Source of the DNA: Acinetobacter sp. NIPH 2699
GTDB lineage: Bacteria; Pseudomonadota; Gammaproteobacteria; Pseudomonadales; Moraxellaceae
NCBI RefSeq assembly: GCF_022549355.1
Contig: NZ_JAKZGL010000007.1
Coordinates: 1-64,000, forward strand
DNA length: 64,000 bases
Direction of reading: 5' to 3'
Below, one piece after another: positions 21,780-31,621 of this stretch. The translations under genes and the position numbers were made by a program. The stretch's first letter is position 1; every line of letters begins with the position of its first letter. A model generated the notes under the pieces. The model was not told where the DNA came from. It saw only the letters and a program-made list of their open reading frames with translations, and did not search any database.

Positions 21780-21869
21780 TATAGCAAATTTTGACACCGT
21801 CTGATTCGCACATGACAAGATTAGGATTTCGAGTCAGATAATCATTCACCAGGACAGGAGATCTATTGA

Positions 21870-23144
21870 ATGTCTGCAGCAACTGGCAAAAAAGCCGTAT
21901 TACAGCTTGATGGCAAAGAAATTGAATTACCAATTTACAGCGGCACATTGGGCCCAGATGTAATTGACGTTAAAGATGTATTGGCATCTGGTCACTTTAC
22001 TTTCGATCCTGGTTTTATGGCGACAGCTGCTTGCGAATCTAAGATCACATTCATTGATGGTGACAAAGGTGTGTTATTACACCGTGGCTATCCAATTGAT
22101 CAATTAGCGACTCAAGCAGACTACTTAGAAACTTGCTACTTATTGTTAAATGGTGAGCTTCCAACTGCTGAACAAAAAGCAGAATTTGACGCTAAAGTGC
22201 GCAATCACACCATGGTTCACGATCAAGTTAGCCGTTTCTTTAATGGTTTCCGTCGTGACGCTCACCCTATGGCGATCATGGTTGGTGTTGTTGGTGCTTT
22301 ATCAGCGTTCTATCACAACGCTTTCGATATTGAAGATGTTAACCATCGCGAAATTACAGCAATTCGTTTAATTGCAAAAATCCCAACACTTGCCGCTTGG
22401 AGCTACAAGTACACAGTCGGTCAACCATTCATTTACCCACGTAATGATCTAGATTATGCAGAAAACTTCTTGCATATGATGTTTGCAACACCTGCTGACC
22501 GTGATTACAAAGTAAATCCTGTACTTGCGAAAGCAATGGATCGTATTTTTACGCTTCATGCTGACCATGAGCAAAATGCGTCTACATCGACTGTACGTCT
22601 TGCTGGTTCAACAGGTGCAAACCCATATGCATGTATCTCTTCTGGGATTTCTGCACTGTGGGGACCTGCTCACGGCGGTGCAAACGAAGCTGTACTTAAA
22701 ATGCTAGATGAAATTGGTAGCGTAGAAAACGTTGCTGAATTCATGGAAAAAGTAAAGCGTAAAGAAGTTAAACTCATGGGCTTCGGTCACCGTGTTTACA
22801 AAAACTTCGATCCACGTGCAAAAGTCATGAAAGAAACATGTGACGAAGTGCTTGAAGCTTTAGGTATTGATGATCCGCAACTTGCGCTTGCAATGGAACT
22901 TGAGAAAATTGCATTGTCTGATGAATACTTCATCAAGCGTAATTTATATCCAAACGTAGATTTCTACTCAGGTATCATCCTTAAAGCAATTGGTATCCCA
23001 ACCAGCATGTTTACAGTAATCTTTGCACTTGCACGTACTGTAGGCTGGATCAGCCACTGGTTAGAAATGCATTCTGCGCCATACAAAATCGGTCGCCCTC
23101 GTCAGCTTTATACTGGTGAAACTAGACGCGATATCAACCGTTAA
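21870..23144 (+). CDS. gltA: Citrate synthase
   Basis: A 424-residue type I (Gram-negative, hexameric) citrate synthase joining oxaloacetate and acetyl-CoA. Active-site motifs present are [22 protein letters not shown] and the [12 protein letters not shown] segment with catalytic His/Asp context. The N-terminal beta-rich extension ([22 protein letters not shown]) is typical of the NADH-regulated Gram-negative form. The ATG has AGGAG nine bases upstream. It is monocistronic, ending at a strong terminator and divergent from sdhCDAB. Confidence 0.97.
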   Translation: MSAATGKKAVLQLDGKEIELPIYSGTLGPDVIDVKDVLASGHFTFDPGFMATAACESKITFIDGDKGVLLHRGYPIDQLATQADYLETCYLLLNGELPTAEQKAEFDAKVRNHTMVHDQVSRFFNGFRRDAHPMAIMVGVVGALSAFYHNAFDIEDVNHREITAIRLIAKIPTLAAWSYKYTVGQPFIYPRNDLDYAENFLHMMFATPADRDYKVNPVLAKAMDRIFTLHADHEQNASTSTVRLAGSTGANPYACISSGISALWGPAHGGANEAVLKMLDEIGSVENVAEFMEKVKRKEVKLMGFGHRVYKNFDPRAKVMKETCDEVLEALGIDDPQLALAMELEKIALSDEYFIKRNLYPNVDFYSGIILKAIGIPTSMFTVIFALARTVGWISHWLEMHSAPYKIGRPRQLYTGETRRDINR

Positions 23145-23171
23145 TTTTAAAACTAAAATTAATGTTTGTTT

Positions 23172-23197
23172 AAAAAGCTGCCAAATGGCAGCTTTTT
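23172..23197. terminator. Bidirectional terminator after gltA
   Basis: A perfect stem, AAAAAGCTGCC / GGCAGCTTTTT, with an AAAT loop. It separates gltA (+) from the converging DUF1289 gene (-). Confidence 0.92.
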
Positions 23198-23219
23198 AAA
23201 TTCATAAAGCATCAAGGTA

Positions 23220-23708
23220 TTAATCTTCATCATCTAATAAACGCATTAAGTTATAACTAATACCATCTGCACGTAACCATGCCAGTTCATAACTCGCCTT
23301 CGCCAAAGCCAATACACGACGTTCAAACTCTTCCCAGATCGGTTTCACTTGCTGATCAACCACACCTAAACCACTATCATGAGCAAGCTGTTTATTTTTT
23401 TCACAAAGCTTAAGTGCATGATAAAGTTTACGGCCAGTGCTCGCACTGTCCAGTATGCGGATATGCCGACTATGGATAAAACCCTCAACATGCTGAAGAT
23501 TTGCATTTGGCAACAAAGGCACCAAGATTTGGTCTAGCTGCGCATCTAAGCGCCGCCACACCGCCAGTCTTTGTTCTGGGCTATAAGTATTCCATTGAAT
23601 GACTTCATGATTAAAACGGCGACAGCCACGACAAACCAGATCACCAAATACCGTTGAACAACGCCCTGCACATGGGGTCAATGATGGAATTCGACGATCA
23701 CTACTCAA
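23220..23708 (-). CDS. DUF1289 domain protein
   Basis: About 162 residues. The N-terminal 55 residues contain the DUF1289 pattern PCAGRCSTVFGDLVCRGCRRFNHEVIQW, with four cysteines likely to bind a metal or Fe-S cluster. The helical C-terminal two thirds have no motif I recognise, which makes this longer than the minimal DUF1289 proteins. Start: no ATG is suitable. A TTG at 23708 has GGAG six bases upstream, whereas the TTG at 23714 touches that ribosome site. Function is unknown. It is divergent from trhO. Confidence 0.8.
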   Translation of the reverse strand: MSSDRRIPSLTPCAGRCSTVFGDLVCRGCRRFNHEVIQWNTYSPEQRLAVWRRLDAQLDQILVPLLPNANLQHVEGFIHSRHIRILDSASTGRKLYHALKLCEKNKQLAHDSGLGVVDQQVKPIWEEFERRVLALAKASYELAWLRADGISYNLMRLLDDED

Positions 23709-23818
23709 AACCAACTCCTATAAAACCATATCAATTTTATGGTTTTCTCGCTTATTTTCAGATTTCGCGCTAAAATGTGCGCCTTAATTTTCCTATCTTA
23801 ATACATTTGGAGTTATCC

Positions 23819-24751
23819 ATGAACGCTACTGTAGAACAGCTTGCACCTGTAGAACAGCAAGCGACCACAAATTGGGTTGTTGCAGCACTATATCAATTTA
23901 AAGAAGTTTCAGATGCAGCCGACCTGCAACAACGTCTTTTAGACTTAGTGAATCGTATCAATTTGTGTGGAACTCTGATTGTAGCGTCAGAAGGAATTAA
24001 TGGTACAGTTGCTGGTGATCGTGCGGCAATTGACACAATTTATCGTTTTTTACTTGATGAAGGTTTTACCGCAATGGAATACAAAGAGTCTCATAGCTCT
24101 GATAAGCCATTCCGTAAGATGAAAATTAAACTAAAAAAAGAAATTGTGACTCTAGGTGTAGAAGTTAAACCACGCGATTTAGTGGGTCACTACCTTGATC
24201 CCAAAGAGTGGAATGAACTGATTGCGCGTGATGATGTGATTTTAATTGATACACGTAATGATTATGAATATAAAGCTGGGACATTCAAGAATGCAATTGA
24301 CCCAAAAACTGAAAGCTTCCGTGAGTTTCCAGATTACGTAAAACAGAATCTTGAGCAACATAAAGACAAAAAAATTGCGATGTTCTGTACAGGTGGTATT
24401 CGCTGTGAAAAATCAACCTCCCTACTCTTACAAGAAGGTTTTAACGAGGTTTATCATCTTAAAGGTGGTATTTTAAAATACCTCGAAGAAACGCCTGCTG
24501 AAGAAAGCCTATGGGAAGGTGAATGCTTTGTCTTTGATGGCCGTACCGCAGTGACTCACGGTGTTGAAGAAGGCGAAAATATCAAATGTCATGCTTGTGG
24601 CTGGCCGCTCACCCAAGCCGAATCAGAGTTACCAAGCTATGAACATGGTGTTTCTTGTATTTACTGTATTGATAAAACAACGGACAAGCAAAAAGCCGGC
24701 TTCCGTATGCGTCAATCACAAATTACCGCAGCAAAACGCAAACGCTTGTAA
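23819..24751 (+). CDS. trhO: tRNA uridine(34) hydroxylase TrhO (rhodanese family)
   Basis: A 310-residue YceA-type protein. An N-terminal acylphosphatase-like domain (WVVAALYQFKEV to about residue 100) is followed by a rhodanese domain with the active loop CTGGIRCEKS. A cysteine-containing tail follows (CHACGWPL, CIYC), consistent with metal binding. It hydroxylates U34 in tRNA on the way to 5-methoxy- or oxyacetyl-uridine, using oxygen. The ATG at 23819 has GGAG seven bases upstream; the frame is open further 5' without a ribosome site. Confidence 0.92.
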   Translation: MNATVEQLAPVEQQATTNWVVAALYQFKEVSDAADLQQRLLDLVNRINLCGTLIVASEGINGTVAGDRAAIDTIYRFLLDEGFTAMEYKESHSSDKPFRKMKIKLKKEIVTLGVEVKPRDLVGHYLDPKEWNELIARDDVILIDTRNDYEYKAGTFKNAIDPKTESFREFPDYVKQNLEQHKDKKIAMFCTGGIRCEKSTSLLLQEGFNEVYHLKGGILKYLEETPAEESLWEGECFVFDGRTAVTHGVEEGENIKCHACGWPLTQAESELPSYEHGVSCIYCIDKTTDKQKAGFRMRQSQITAAKRKRL

Positions 24752-24776
24752 GCGTCTCGTATAGAGCGAAATTTTA

Positions 24777-24803
24777 AAAGCCTTAGTTCAACTAAGGCTT
24801 TTT
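24777..24803 (+). terminator. Terminator after trhO
   Basis: The stem AAAAGCCTTAGT / ACTAAGGCTTTTT has a three-base loop and a terminal T run, 25 bases after the stop. Confidence 0.85.
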
Positions 24804-24894
24804 GCTAAATAAAACCTGTTAACCAATACCTCATTGAGCATTCAGCTAATGGCCATTATTCTGCTTTAAATTCATAAACAACATTCAAGGCACT

Positions 24895-25518
24895 ATGGGA
24901 CTAGAAGATTGGATCTTATCTATTATGGAGAAACTAGGTTATCTAGGCATCGCATTTCTTATGTTTCTCGATAATGTTTTTCCACCGATTCCATCCGAAA
25001 TTATTATGCCTTCCGCAGGTTATACTGCTTCAAAAGGTGACCTTAGACTGATCGGTGTGATTATCGCAGGCAGTATAGGCTCACTTTTGGCCGCAATGCT
25101 GCTGTATTGGATTGGTCGAAAAATCCCACAGCAACACTTATTCCATATTATAGAGCGTTATGGGAAATATTTAAGAATAAACACAACCGACTTAGAAAAA
25201 TCCTTAACTTGGTTTGAAAAATACGGGCATCGGGTTGTTTTTTTCGGTCGAATGATTCCTGCAGTCCGCTCCCTCATTAGTATTCCTGCTGGTATCAGCA
25301 AAATGCCTTTTAACAAATTTATGACTTACAGCGCTGCTGGAACAGTGATCTGGACAAGTTTTCTTGCCTGTCTAGGTTATTATTTTAGTGAAAATCAAGC
25401 ATTGATGAGCATGATCATACAACGTGTTGGTTATATTATTTTGACCATTGTTCTCCTTTATATTTTCTGGCGATTCGCAAAGAAACGTTATTCATCAAAC
25501 AAGATAGATTCTAAATAA
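24895..25518 (+). CDS. DedA-family membrane protein
   Basis: A 207-residue inner-membrane protein starting MGLEDWILSIMEKLGYLGIA, with the DedA/SNARE-associated motif EIIMPSAGYTASKG and the FFGRMIPAVRSLISIPAGISKM segment (the conserved arginines and glycines of the family). DedA proteins are linked to membrane-lipid flipping (undecaprenyl phosphate or phospholipid) and to pH and drug tolerance; the exact substrate here is unknown. Four to five membrane segments are visible. It precedes tpm by 17 bases and may be co-transcribed with it. Confidence 0.88.
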   Translation: MGLEDWILSIMEKLGYLGIAFLMFLDNVFPPIPSEIIMPSAGYTASKGDLRLIGVIIAGSIGSLLAAMLLYWIGRKIPQQHLFHIIERYGKYLRINTTDLEKSLTWFEKYGHRVVFFGRMIPAVRSLISIPAGISKMPFNKFMTYSAAGTVIWTSFLACLGYYFSENQALMSMIIQRVGYIILTIVLLYIFWRFAKKRYSSNKIDSK

Positions 25519-25535
25519 ATATTGAGGTTTCAAAA

Positions 25536-26180
25536 ATGCAACATGATTTTTGGCATAACAAATGGCAAACCAATAGCATCGGTTTTCATCAAAACCAGCC
25601 TCACACATTACTAACAGAATATTTGGCAAGCCTAAATCTAACTAAAAATGCACGAGTTTTTGTTCCACTTTGCGGCAAAAGTCTAGATATAAGCTGGCTG
25701 ATCGAGCAAGGCTATCATGTGATCGGAATTGATCTGAGTCCAATTGCGATTCAAGATTTGATTTTAGACCTAGGGCTTACTTTTCAAGAAGCCCAAATAG
25801 ATCATTTAACTCATTATCAGCATGCTCAAATTGAACTGTTTGTCGGAGATTTCTTTGAGTTAACAACAGAGCAAATCGGTAAGATTGATGCAGTTTATGA
25901 TCGAGCAGCACTCATTGCATTACCCGAAAAAATGCGCACACAATATACCCAGCATCTACTTAACATTAGCCACCAAGCACCACAATTACTCATCAGCCTA
26001 GAATACGATCAAAGCTTATTTGCAGGACCACCCTTTTTTGTTCCTGAATACGAGTTAATTCAACACTATGGAGCAAATTACGATATTAAATTATTAGCAT
26101 CGAATACAGAAAACCTAAAAGGTAAACTCACAGCCTATGAACATGCTTGGTATCTAAGCAAACGTTCAATGACTGATTAA
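25536..26180 (+). CDS. tpm: Thiopurine S-methyltransferase
   Basis: A 214-residue SAM-dependent methyltransferase. The family signature FWHNKWQTNSIGFHQNQPHTLL is at the N-terminus, the SAM-binding motif VFVPLCGKSLDISWL at about 45-60 and VYDRAALIALP in the middle. Bacterial members methylate thiopurines and, in some species, selenium or tellurium compounds. It may share a transcript with the DedA gene upstream. Start ATG 25536 with TTGAGG upstream. Confidence 0.93.
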   Translation: MQHDFWHNKWQTNSIGFHQNQPHTLLTEYLASLNLTKNARVFVPLCGKSLDISWLIEQGYHVIGIDLSPIAIQDLILDLGLTFQEAQIDHLTHYQHAQIELFVGDFFELTTEQIGKIDAVYDRAALIALPEKMRTQYTQHLLNISHQAPQLLISLEYDQSLFAGPPFFVPEYELIQHYGANYDIKLLASNTENLKGKLTAYEHAWYLSKRSMTD

Positions 26181-26253
26181 ACGTTTATTTTAAGCATATT
26201 TAGGCGCTGATATATCTACTAACAGATCAAGGCTTTTGATCTATCTTGCATAA

Positions 26254-27138
26254 TCACGTTGTTTGGGTTGATTTAAACCAGAACTGGCTCGCTTGCATCT
26301 CTGCTCTTAACCAATCCCGAAACAATAATTTACGCAAATCATCCTCAAACGGCTGAGCCGATAATAAGAAATACGATGAGCCATCCTGATACACTGGACT
26401 AAGCAGCTCCAGCATTTGATATTTCATTTCTCTTTCAACCATATATGCGGACACGACAGTCGCCCCTAACCCAGCCAAACAGGCTTCAATACATAAATAA
26501 AAATGCTCAAGGGAAGATTTGTTTAACTCCTTAAATCGCCCTTTGTGAATCTCTTTAAATTGTTGCCATAGCTTTGCTCTTGATGCTGAAATAAATACCT
26601 GTGTTGCAGGTTGCAGATTATTCTTTGAGGCCACACAAAGCATATTTTCATCGGCTATTTTTTCACTATAGACTGTTTCACCCCAATCAAAATCATTACG
26701 CCTTAGCGCTAAATCTATATTTTGTTCCTTAAAGTTTACCACCCCACCTCCCGTTAACAAGTTGACCTCCAAGTCAGGGTAGAGCTGTTTAAATTGTACC
26801 AACCGTGGAATTAACCACTTCATTGCAAGAGTTGGCTCACACGAAAGAACTAAATTATTTTGTGCTTTGGTTTTATCTTGCAACTGTACCAAACACTGAT
26901 CAATGTGCTGAAAAACTTGCTGACAGCAATCAAATAAGACTTCGCCTTCGCGTGTTAAGCGTAACTTTCTAGCCTCACGAACAAACAAGCTAAACCCCAA
27001 CGAGTCTTCTAGATTCTTAAGCTGCTTACTGACCGCTCCTTGAGTCACAAATAACTTTTCTGCAGCAATGGTCATACTTTCATAACGCGCCACATAATAA
27101 AAAAACTTAAGTGAATTCAAAGACAATCTTTCTATCAT
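26254..27138 (-). CDS. LysR-family transcriptional regulator
   Basis: A 294-residue protein with an N-terminal winged helix (LNSLKFFYYVARYESMTIAAEKLFVTQGAVSKQLKNLE, about 5-45) and a C-terminal effector-binding domain resembling the GcvA subgroup. It is divergent from a LysE-type exporter gene across 103 bases, the usual arrangement for a regulator and its target exporter. The effector is unknown, though an amino acid is the natural guess. Confidence 0.9.
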   Translation of the reverse strand: MIERLSLNSLKFFYYVARYESMTIAAEKLFVTQGAVSKQLKNLEDSLGFSLFVREARKLRLTREGEVLFDCCQQVFQHIDQCLVQLQDKTKAQNNLVLSCEPTLAMKWLIPRLVQFKQLYPDLEVNLLTGGGVVNFKEQNIDLALRRNDFDWGETVYSEKIADENMLCVASKNNLQPATQVFISASRAKLWQQFKEIHKGRFKELNKSSLEHFYLCIEACLAGLGATVVSAYMVEREMKYQMLELLSPVYQDGSSYFLLSAQPFEDDLRKLLFRDWLRAEMQASQFWFKSTQTT

Positions 27139-27241
27139 TCCAAAAACTCATGTATCAACAAGAATTAATTTCGATTTTAAATATAACAAATATATGAAAA
27201 ATATAAAGATACTTAAAACCAATATTTTCAGGAATAGATGA

Positions 27242-27847
27242 GTGAATGAAATAATCGCAGTAACAATCGTTACAATACTGGCGGTCATGAGTCCCGGTGC
27301 AGACTTTGCCTTAGTCACTCGAAATAGTTATCTCTATGGTCGAAAATTAGGGCTCTGGACAGCCTATGGAATTGCTGCTGGCGTTTGGGTGCATATCAGT
27401 TACAGTTTGATCGGTTTAAAGTTTCTGCAACAGCAACTTCCAAGCTTAATTTATATTATTCAATATATTGGCGCAGCTTATTTAATTTATATGGGCTACA
27501 AGACATTTACGCAACCTCCAATTATTTTGAATGAAAACAGCTCAGATATCACAAACAGGCAAGCATTCAAACACGGTTTTTTAACCAATAGTTTAAATCC
27601 CAAAACCACATTATTTGTGATGAGTGTCTTCTCACAGATAATGACATCAGAGAACAAGATAAACAAACTTTTAGCTTATGGTGTTTTTATCTCAACAAGC
27701 CATCTATTCTGGTTCTGTTTAATTACTTTTTTTTGTTCTACACCAACGATTAGAAATAAAATTTTCGCCAAACAAATGACCATCAATCGCATAATTGGCA
27801 TTGTGCTCAGTGCTTTAGGCCTAAGCTTATTCTTTGCAAATTTGTAG
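27242..27847 (+). CDS. LysE/RhtB-family amino-acid exporter
   Basis: A 201-residue membrane protein with about six hydrophobic segments and the LysE-family hallmark SPGADFALVTRNSYLYGRKLGLWTA near the N-terminus. The family exports amino acids or related compounds by proton antiport. It starts at GTG 27242 with AGGA eight bases upstream; the ATG four bases earlier runs into a stop after three codons. It is probably controlled by the divergent LysR regulator. Confidence 0.88.
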   Translation: MNEIIAVTIVTILAVMSPGADFALVTRNSYLYGRKLGLWTAYGIAAGVWVHISYSLIGLKFLQQQLPSLIYIIQYIGAAYLIYMGYKTFTQPPIILNENSSDITNRQAFKHGFLTNSLNPKTTLFVMSVFSQIMTSENKINKLLAYGVFISTSHLFWFCLITFFCSTPTIRNKIFAKQMTINRIIGIVLSALGLSLFFANL

Positions 27848-27916
27848 TGTCCGAAATGGACAAGCAAGCTCAGTCATCACACTCTTTTTAATTTTATTCA
27901 TAAAAAATAGGTATAA

Positions 27917-27939
27917 AAAACGTCCTCGAGGGACGTTTT
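27917..27939. terminator. Bidirectional terminator after the lysE-type gene
   Basis: The stem AAAACGTCC / GGACGTTTT with a five-base loop lies between the converging lysE-type gene (+) and the UPF0149 gene (-). Confidence 0.75.
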
Positions 27940-27996
27940 AATATGTAACTTGCTAGAGATACATGAGCCACGATTGTAGCGGCACAAGATGTCTCA

Positions 27997-28521
27997 TCAC
28001 GCTGGCGTATGATACATCAGGTAAATTTCATTCAAATTATCTGGGATTTCTTCAGCTAATTCGTCCATCAACTGACCATTACGGCGGAAAGATTCCATTT
28101 GTGGATCTTCTTCATCAATGCCACTAAACACCATAATCGGTAAAGTTAAGTCAATTAACTGTTCTTCAAACTCAGGTACAAACCAAGCATCTTCATTTAA
28201 GAACATCGCATCAACAAAACCAACGCTCCAATCACCCAAGCTCGATTCTACATCTGCTTCTTCGATTTCAAATGGAAATTCGATTCCATCTTCATTGGCT
28301 AAATTTTGGCGAAGAGCCTCTAACCAAAGTTTGATTTGCTCAATCACTTCATTCGGAACTTTCTTTTGATTGCTATCAAATAGCTCATCCAACCAACGAT
28401 CAAATTTTGGGCCGACTGCAATCGCACACAAAAAGCCATGAGTCGCAGCGAAATCTAGACCGTATTCGTTTTGATCACCGTCAAGATAATTACTCAATAA
28501 GTCTAAATCTAACGTGCTCAT
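27997..28521 (-). CDS. UPF0149 / YecA-like protein
   Basis: A 174-residue acidic, all-helical protein with the UPF0149 features LSNYLDGDQNEYGLDFAATHGFLCAIAVGP (N-terminal) and an EID-like middle. It lacks the C-terminal SEC-C zinc motif found in some YecA proteins. Function is unclear; the family is widespread in gammaproteobacteria. The next gene on the same strand starts 71 bases upstream. Confidence 0.82.
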   Translation of the reverse strand: MSTLDLDLLSNYLDGDQNEYGLDFAATHGFLCAIAVGPKFDRWLDELFDSNQKKVPNEVIEQIKLWLEALRQNLANEDGIEFPFEIEEADVESSLGDWSVGFVDAMFLNEDAWFVPEFEEQLIDLTLPIMVFSGIDEEDPQMESFRRNGQLMDELAEEIPDNLNEIYLMYHTPA

Positions 28522-28592
28522 TCTCTATCCAATTCTAAAAATACATCTTCAACAGCATAACATTTTAGGACATAAAGTCTCAGCAATTTTGC

Positions 28593-28799
28593 TTAGTCTT
28601 CGTCATCGAGGTCATCGTCGTCGAAATCATAGTCAAAATCTTTTAATTCTCGTTCTAAACGGCGCTGAGCCAGTAGATCATCAATTAAACGGCGCTTTTC
28701 TAATGATTCTTTAGCGGTGAGTTTACTTGACGACTCATCAAAACCAGCATCGTCCTCACCGTAGTTATCATCATCTAATTCAAAATCTGTAGAAGACAC
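28593..28799 (-). CDS. Small acidic PA3496-family protein
   Basis: About 68 residues, strongly acidic at both ends (DFELDDDNYGEDD and DYDFDDDDLDDED), with a central charged helix LEKRRLIDDLLAQRRLERELKD. This matches the short PA3496-like proteins described as putative envelope-integrity factors. Start: GTG 28799 has GAGG eight bases upstream; the ATG seven codons earlier has no ribosome site. It is divergent from rpoD. Confidence 0.75.
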   Translation of the reverse strand: MSSTDFELDDDNYGEDDAGFDESSSKLTAKESLEKRRLIDDLLAQRRLERELKDFDYDFDDDDLDDED

Positions 28800-29145
28800 T
28801 AACACTACCTCGTAATGCAAAAATATAAATGGGTCTAGCCGCTATTTATCTTTCTTAGATTTCCCTGTCAAGTTTTATTTGATTTTTTCGCTATAAAATG
28901 GTGTTTTGTACTTTTTTTCGGCAGTTTTTTTGTGTATTTATAGTCTAAGGACATGACCAATAAAAAACGCTTTTAGGAATTTAAGTCTTGAAAAATTATT
29001 GCTTAACCCCATATTCAACACACGACCTTAAAATCAAACATATTTTTTATTTAAAGCAAACGGATCAAATCCAAAACATTCCTAGTGAATTGTGCTATCA
29101 TGCACGGTTTTTCACCGCCACAGATTCAACAAAGAGTAAGCAAAG
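28800..29145. other. Spacer upstream of rpoD
   Basis: About 345 bases, AT-rich, non-coding. It must hold the promoters of the PA3496-like gene (-) and of rpoD (+). An extended -10-like TGTGCTATCAT lies near 29092-29102, about 45 bases before the rpoD start, with only a weak -35. Nothing else is recognisable. Confidence 0.4.
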
Positions 29146-31023
29146 ATGAGCGATATGCATTCCCCTACTTCACAAGTAGCGGCTCTGATTAGCCGAGGCA
29201 AAGAACAAGGTTACTTAACTTACGCTGAGGTTAACGATCATCTCCCAGACTCAATTACGGAAAGTGAGCAGATTGAAGACATTATTCAAATGCTTCAAGA
29301 TGTCGGTATTCCTGTGCATGAACGTGCGCCTGAAACTGATGACACCATGTTTGGTGAATCTACCGAAACAACGGATGAAGTTGCTGAAGAAGAAGCTGCT
29401 GCCGTATTAGCATCGGTTGAAAGCGAACCAGGTCGTACCACTGACCCTGTACGTATGTATATGCGTGAAATGGGGACAGTTGAACTTCTGACCCGTGAAG
29501 GCGAGATTAGTATTGCAAAACGGATCGAAGAAGGTATCCGTGATGTTTTACACTCTATCGCATACTGGCCAAATGCAGTCGAAGTGGTATTACAAGAATA
29601 TAATGATTATGTAACGGGTGAACGTCGTCTTGCCGATATTCTGTCTGGTTATTTAGATCCTGAATCTGACGAAGAAATTCCTGAAGTCATTGAAGAAGCT
29701 GAGCTTGTAGAAGAAGCTGATTCTGTAAAAACAACTAAAGACGTTAAACTAGACGATGATGACGAAGAAGAATCAGAAAGCGATGATGATTCTGAAGCAG
29801 ACTCAGGTCCAGATCCTGAAATTGCTAAAGCTCGTTTCACTGAATTAGAAAGAGCTTGGAACGAAACAAAGACGGTTATTGCCGAGCATGGTCGCAATAG
29901 CGAAGAAGCAAAAGTTGCACTTGAGTCATTAGCGACTGTCTTTATGATGTTCAAATTTACGCCGCGTCTATTCGACATCATTTCTGAAATGATTCGTGGT
30001 ACACATGATCAAATCCGTACCAACGAACGTGAAATCATGCGTTATGCAGTACGTCGTGGTCGTATGGATCGTCACCAGTTCCGTACTTCGTTCCCTGAGC
30101 AAGAATCTAATCCAGCATGGTTAGATGAGCAAATCGCGAAGGCACCTGCTGAGATCAAAGGACACTTAGAAAAAGTTCGTCCGGATGTATTGGCTTTCCA
30201 ACAAAAGATTGCTGATATTGAAAAAGAACTTGAGTTAAGCGTTAAAGATATCAAAGATATTTCTAAACGTATGGCTGTTGGTGAAGCGAAAGCTCGCCGT
30301 GCTAAAAAAGAAATGGTTGAAGCAAACTTACGTTTGGTGATTTCGATTGCGAAAAAATACACCAACCGTGGCTTGCAATTCCTCGATCTGATTCAAGAAG
30401 GTAACATCGGTCTAATGAAAGCCGTTGACAAGTTTGAATATCGTCGCGGTTATAAATTCTCGACCTATGCAACTTGGTGGATTCGTCAGGCGATCACACG
30501 TTCGATTGCGGATCAAGCACGTACCATTCGTATTCCAGTTCACATGATTGAAACCATCAACAAGATCAATCGTGTTTCTCGTCAACTTCTTCAGGAAATG
30601 GGTCGTGAACCTACGCCTGAAGAACTCGGCGAACGTTTGGAAATGGACGAAGTTAAAGTTCGTAAAGTACTCAAGATCGCAAAAGAACCGATTTCGATGG
30701 AAACACCGATCGGTGATGATGAAGATTCGCATCTTGGTGACTTCATTGAGGACTCAAACATCACTTCTCCAGTGGATGCTGCGACCTCAGAAGGCTTAAA
30801 AGAAGCGACGCGTGAAGTCCTTGAAAACTTAACTGAACGTGAAGCGAAAGTATTGAAAATGCGTTTTGGTATCGATATGCCAACCGATCATACTTTAGAA
30901 GAAGTGGGTAAACAGTTTGATGTAACACGTGAGCGTATTCGTCAAATTGAAGCGAAAGCTTTACGTAAACTTCGCCACCCGTCTCGCTCAGAACACTTAC
31001 GTTCATTCTTGGAAAACGACTAA
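29146..31023 (+). CDS. rpoD: RNA polymerase sigma factor RpoD (sigma-70)
   Basis: A 625-residue primary sigma factor. Region 1.1 is at the N-terminus, region 1.2 is [19 protein letters not shown], and a non-conserved region follows with an acidic run (about 195-225). Region 2 includes [24 protein letters not shown] and the -10-recognition helix [12 protein letters not shown]. Regions 3 and 4 end with the helix-turn-helix [30 protein letters not shown]. It directs core polymerase to housekeeping promoters. Single gene, full length. Confidence 0.98.
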   Translation: MSDMHSPTSQVAALISRGKEQGYLTYAEVNDHLPDSITESEQIEDIIQMLQDVGIPVHERAPETDDTMFGESTETTDEVAEEEAAAVLASVESEPGRTTDPVRMYMREMGTVELLTREGEISIAKRIEEGIRDVLHSIAYWPNAVEVVLQEYNDYVTGERRLADILSGYLDPESDEEIPEVIEEAELVEEADSVKTTKDVKLDDDDEEESESDDDSEADSGPDPEIAKARFTELERAWNETKTVIAEHGRNSEEAKVALESLATVFMMFKFTPRLFDIISEMIRGTHDQIRTNEREIMRYAVRRGRMDRHQFRTSFPEQESNPAWLDEQIAKAPAEIKGHLEKVRPDVLAFQQKIADIEKELELSVKDIKDISKRMAVGEAKARRAKKEMVEANLRLVISIAKKYTNRGLQFLDLIQEGNIGLMKAVDKFEYRRGYKFSTYATWWIRQAITRSIADQARTIRIPVHMIETINKINRVSRQLLQEMGREPTPEELGERLEMDEVKVRKVLKIAKEPISMETPIGDDEDSHLGDFIEDSNITSPVDAATSEGLKEATREVLENLTEREAKVLKMRFGIDMPTDHTLEEVGKQFDVTRERIRQIEAKALRKLRHPSRSEHLRSFLEND

Positions 31024-31116
31024 TCTTTGGGAAATCTTGAGTAAGAGCAAAACACCGTTTGGCTGCTACTCAAGCCTTGAAGTTAGACACTTCATCCCCA
31101 TTTATCTATTAGATCA

Positions 31117-31143
31117 AAAACGCCTGCGCTGATGCAGGCGTTT
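31117..31143 (+). terminator. Terminator after rpoD
   Basis: The stem AAAACGCCTGC / GCAGGCGTTT has a six-base loop. The T run is short (TTTC), so termination may be partial and may let some transcription reach ybeD. Confidence 0.6.
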
Positions 31144-31162
31144 CAAATTAAAGAGGTTGCTC

Positions 31163-31450
31163 ATGTTAGACCGCACTCCTTCTCGTGAATTGCAAGAACA
31201 TCTTTGGGTTTTCCCGATGGACTATCCGATCAAATTGATTGGTAATGCAGGGGATGAACTTCGAGTGGCTGTTGTTGATATTTTGCAGAAGCACTTCCCT
31301 GAATTTGATGGTGACTCAGTCAAAGTTCAGCCATCACGTACTGGCAAATACCATTCTTTAACAGCGCAATTACGCTTTGAAGAATTGGAACAAGTTCATG
31401 CCTTATACGCAGATCTTGCAGCCTGTCCGTTAATTAAGACAGCGCTTTAA
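31163..31450 (+). CDS. ybeD: YbeD-family protein (DUF493)
   Basis: A 95-residue ferredoxin-like-fold protein with the family start LWVFPMDYPIKLIGNAGDEL and the VQPSRTGKYHSLTAQLRFE core. It is encoded upstream of lipB in many gammaproteobacteria, as here, and is thought to be a small regulatory protein linked to lipoylation, though no activity is established. The ATG at 31163 has AGAGG six bases upstream; a TTG at 31157 overlaps that site. Confidence 0.9.
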   Translation: MLDRTPSRELQEHLWVFPMDYPIKLIGNAGDELRVAVVDILQKHFPEFDGDSVKVQPSRTGKYHSLTAQLRFEELEQVHALYADLAACPLIKTAL

Positions 31451-31455
31451 TGAAG

Positions 31456-31488
31456 AAATCCAAAATACGGAAGTGTTTTGGATTTTTT
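31456..31488 (+). terminator. Terminator between ybeD and lipB
   Basis: The stem AAATCCAAAA / TTTTGGATTT has a ten-base loop and a run of six T. Confidence 0.75.
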
Positions 31489-31621
31489 CTTTTTAGTTAA
31501 AACAACCACAATAATCAAATGTTTTTACCTGATTTTTTGAAAGATCCCTGTTTATCTCATCTAAATAATTAGATAATGAATCTTGAGATAAAACTGCATG
31601 AATCAAAGGAAAAGTGCTGTA

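Larger units (their letters stand above)
20969..21869. other. 900-base divergent spacer between sdhC and gltA
   Basis: AT-rich non-coding DNA with promoters for both TCA-cycle units. Near sdhC it holds the inverted repeats 20980-20997 (AAACTCCA/TGGAGTTT) and 20999-21014 (TTTGAATTAATTCAAA). Near gltA it holds a TTGACA promoter. The central 21050-21650 part shows AT-rich tracts, a lone AAGGAG at 21230 that is not followed by a start codon, and no convincing gene or terminator. I see no tRNA. Confidence 0.6.

Noticed and set aside
26204..26221. Small inverted repeat AGATCAA/TTGATCT between tpm and the LysR gene
   Set aside because: Seven-base arms without a T run; too weak to call a terminator or operator.
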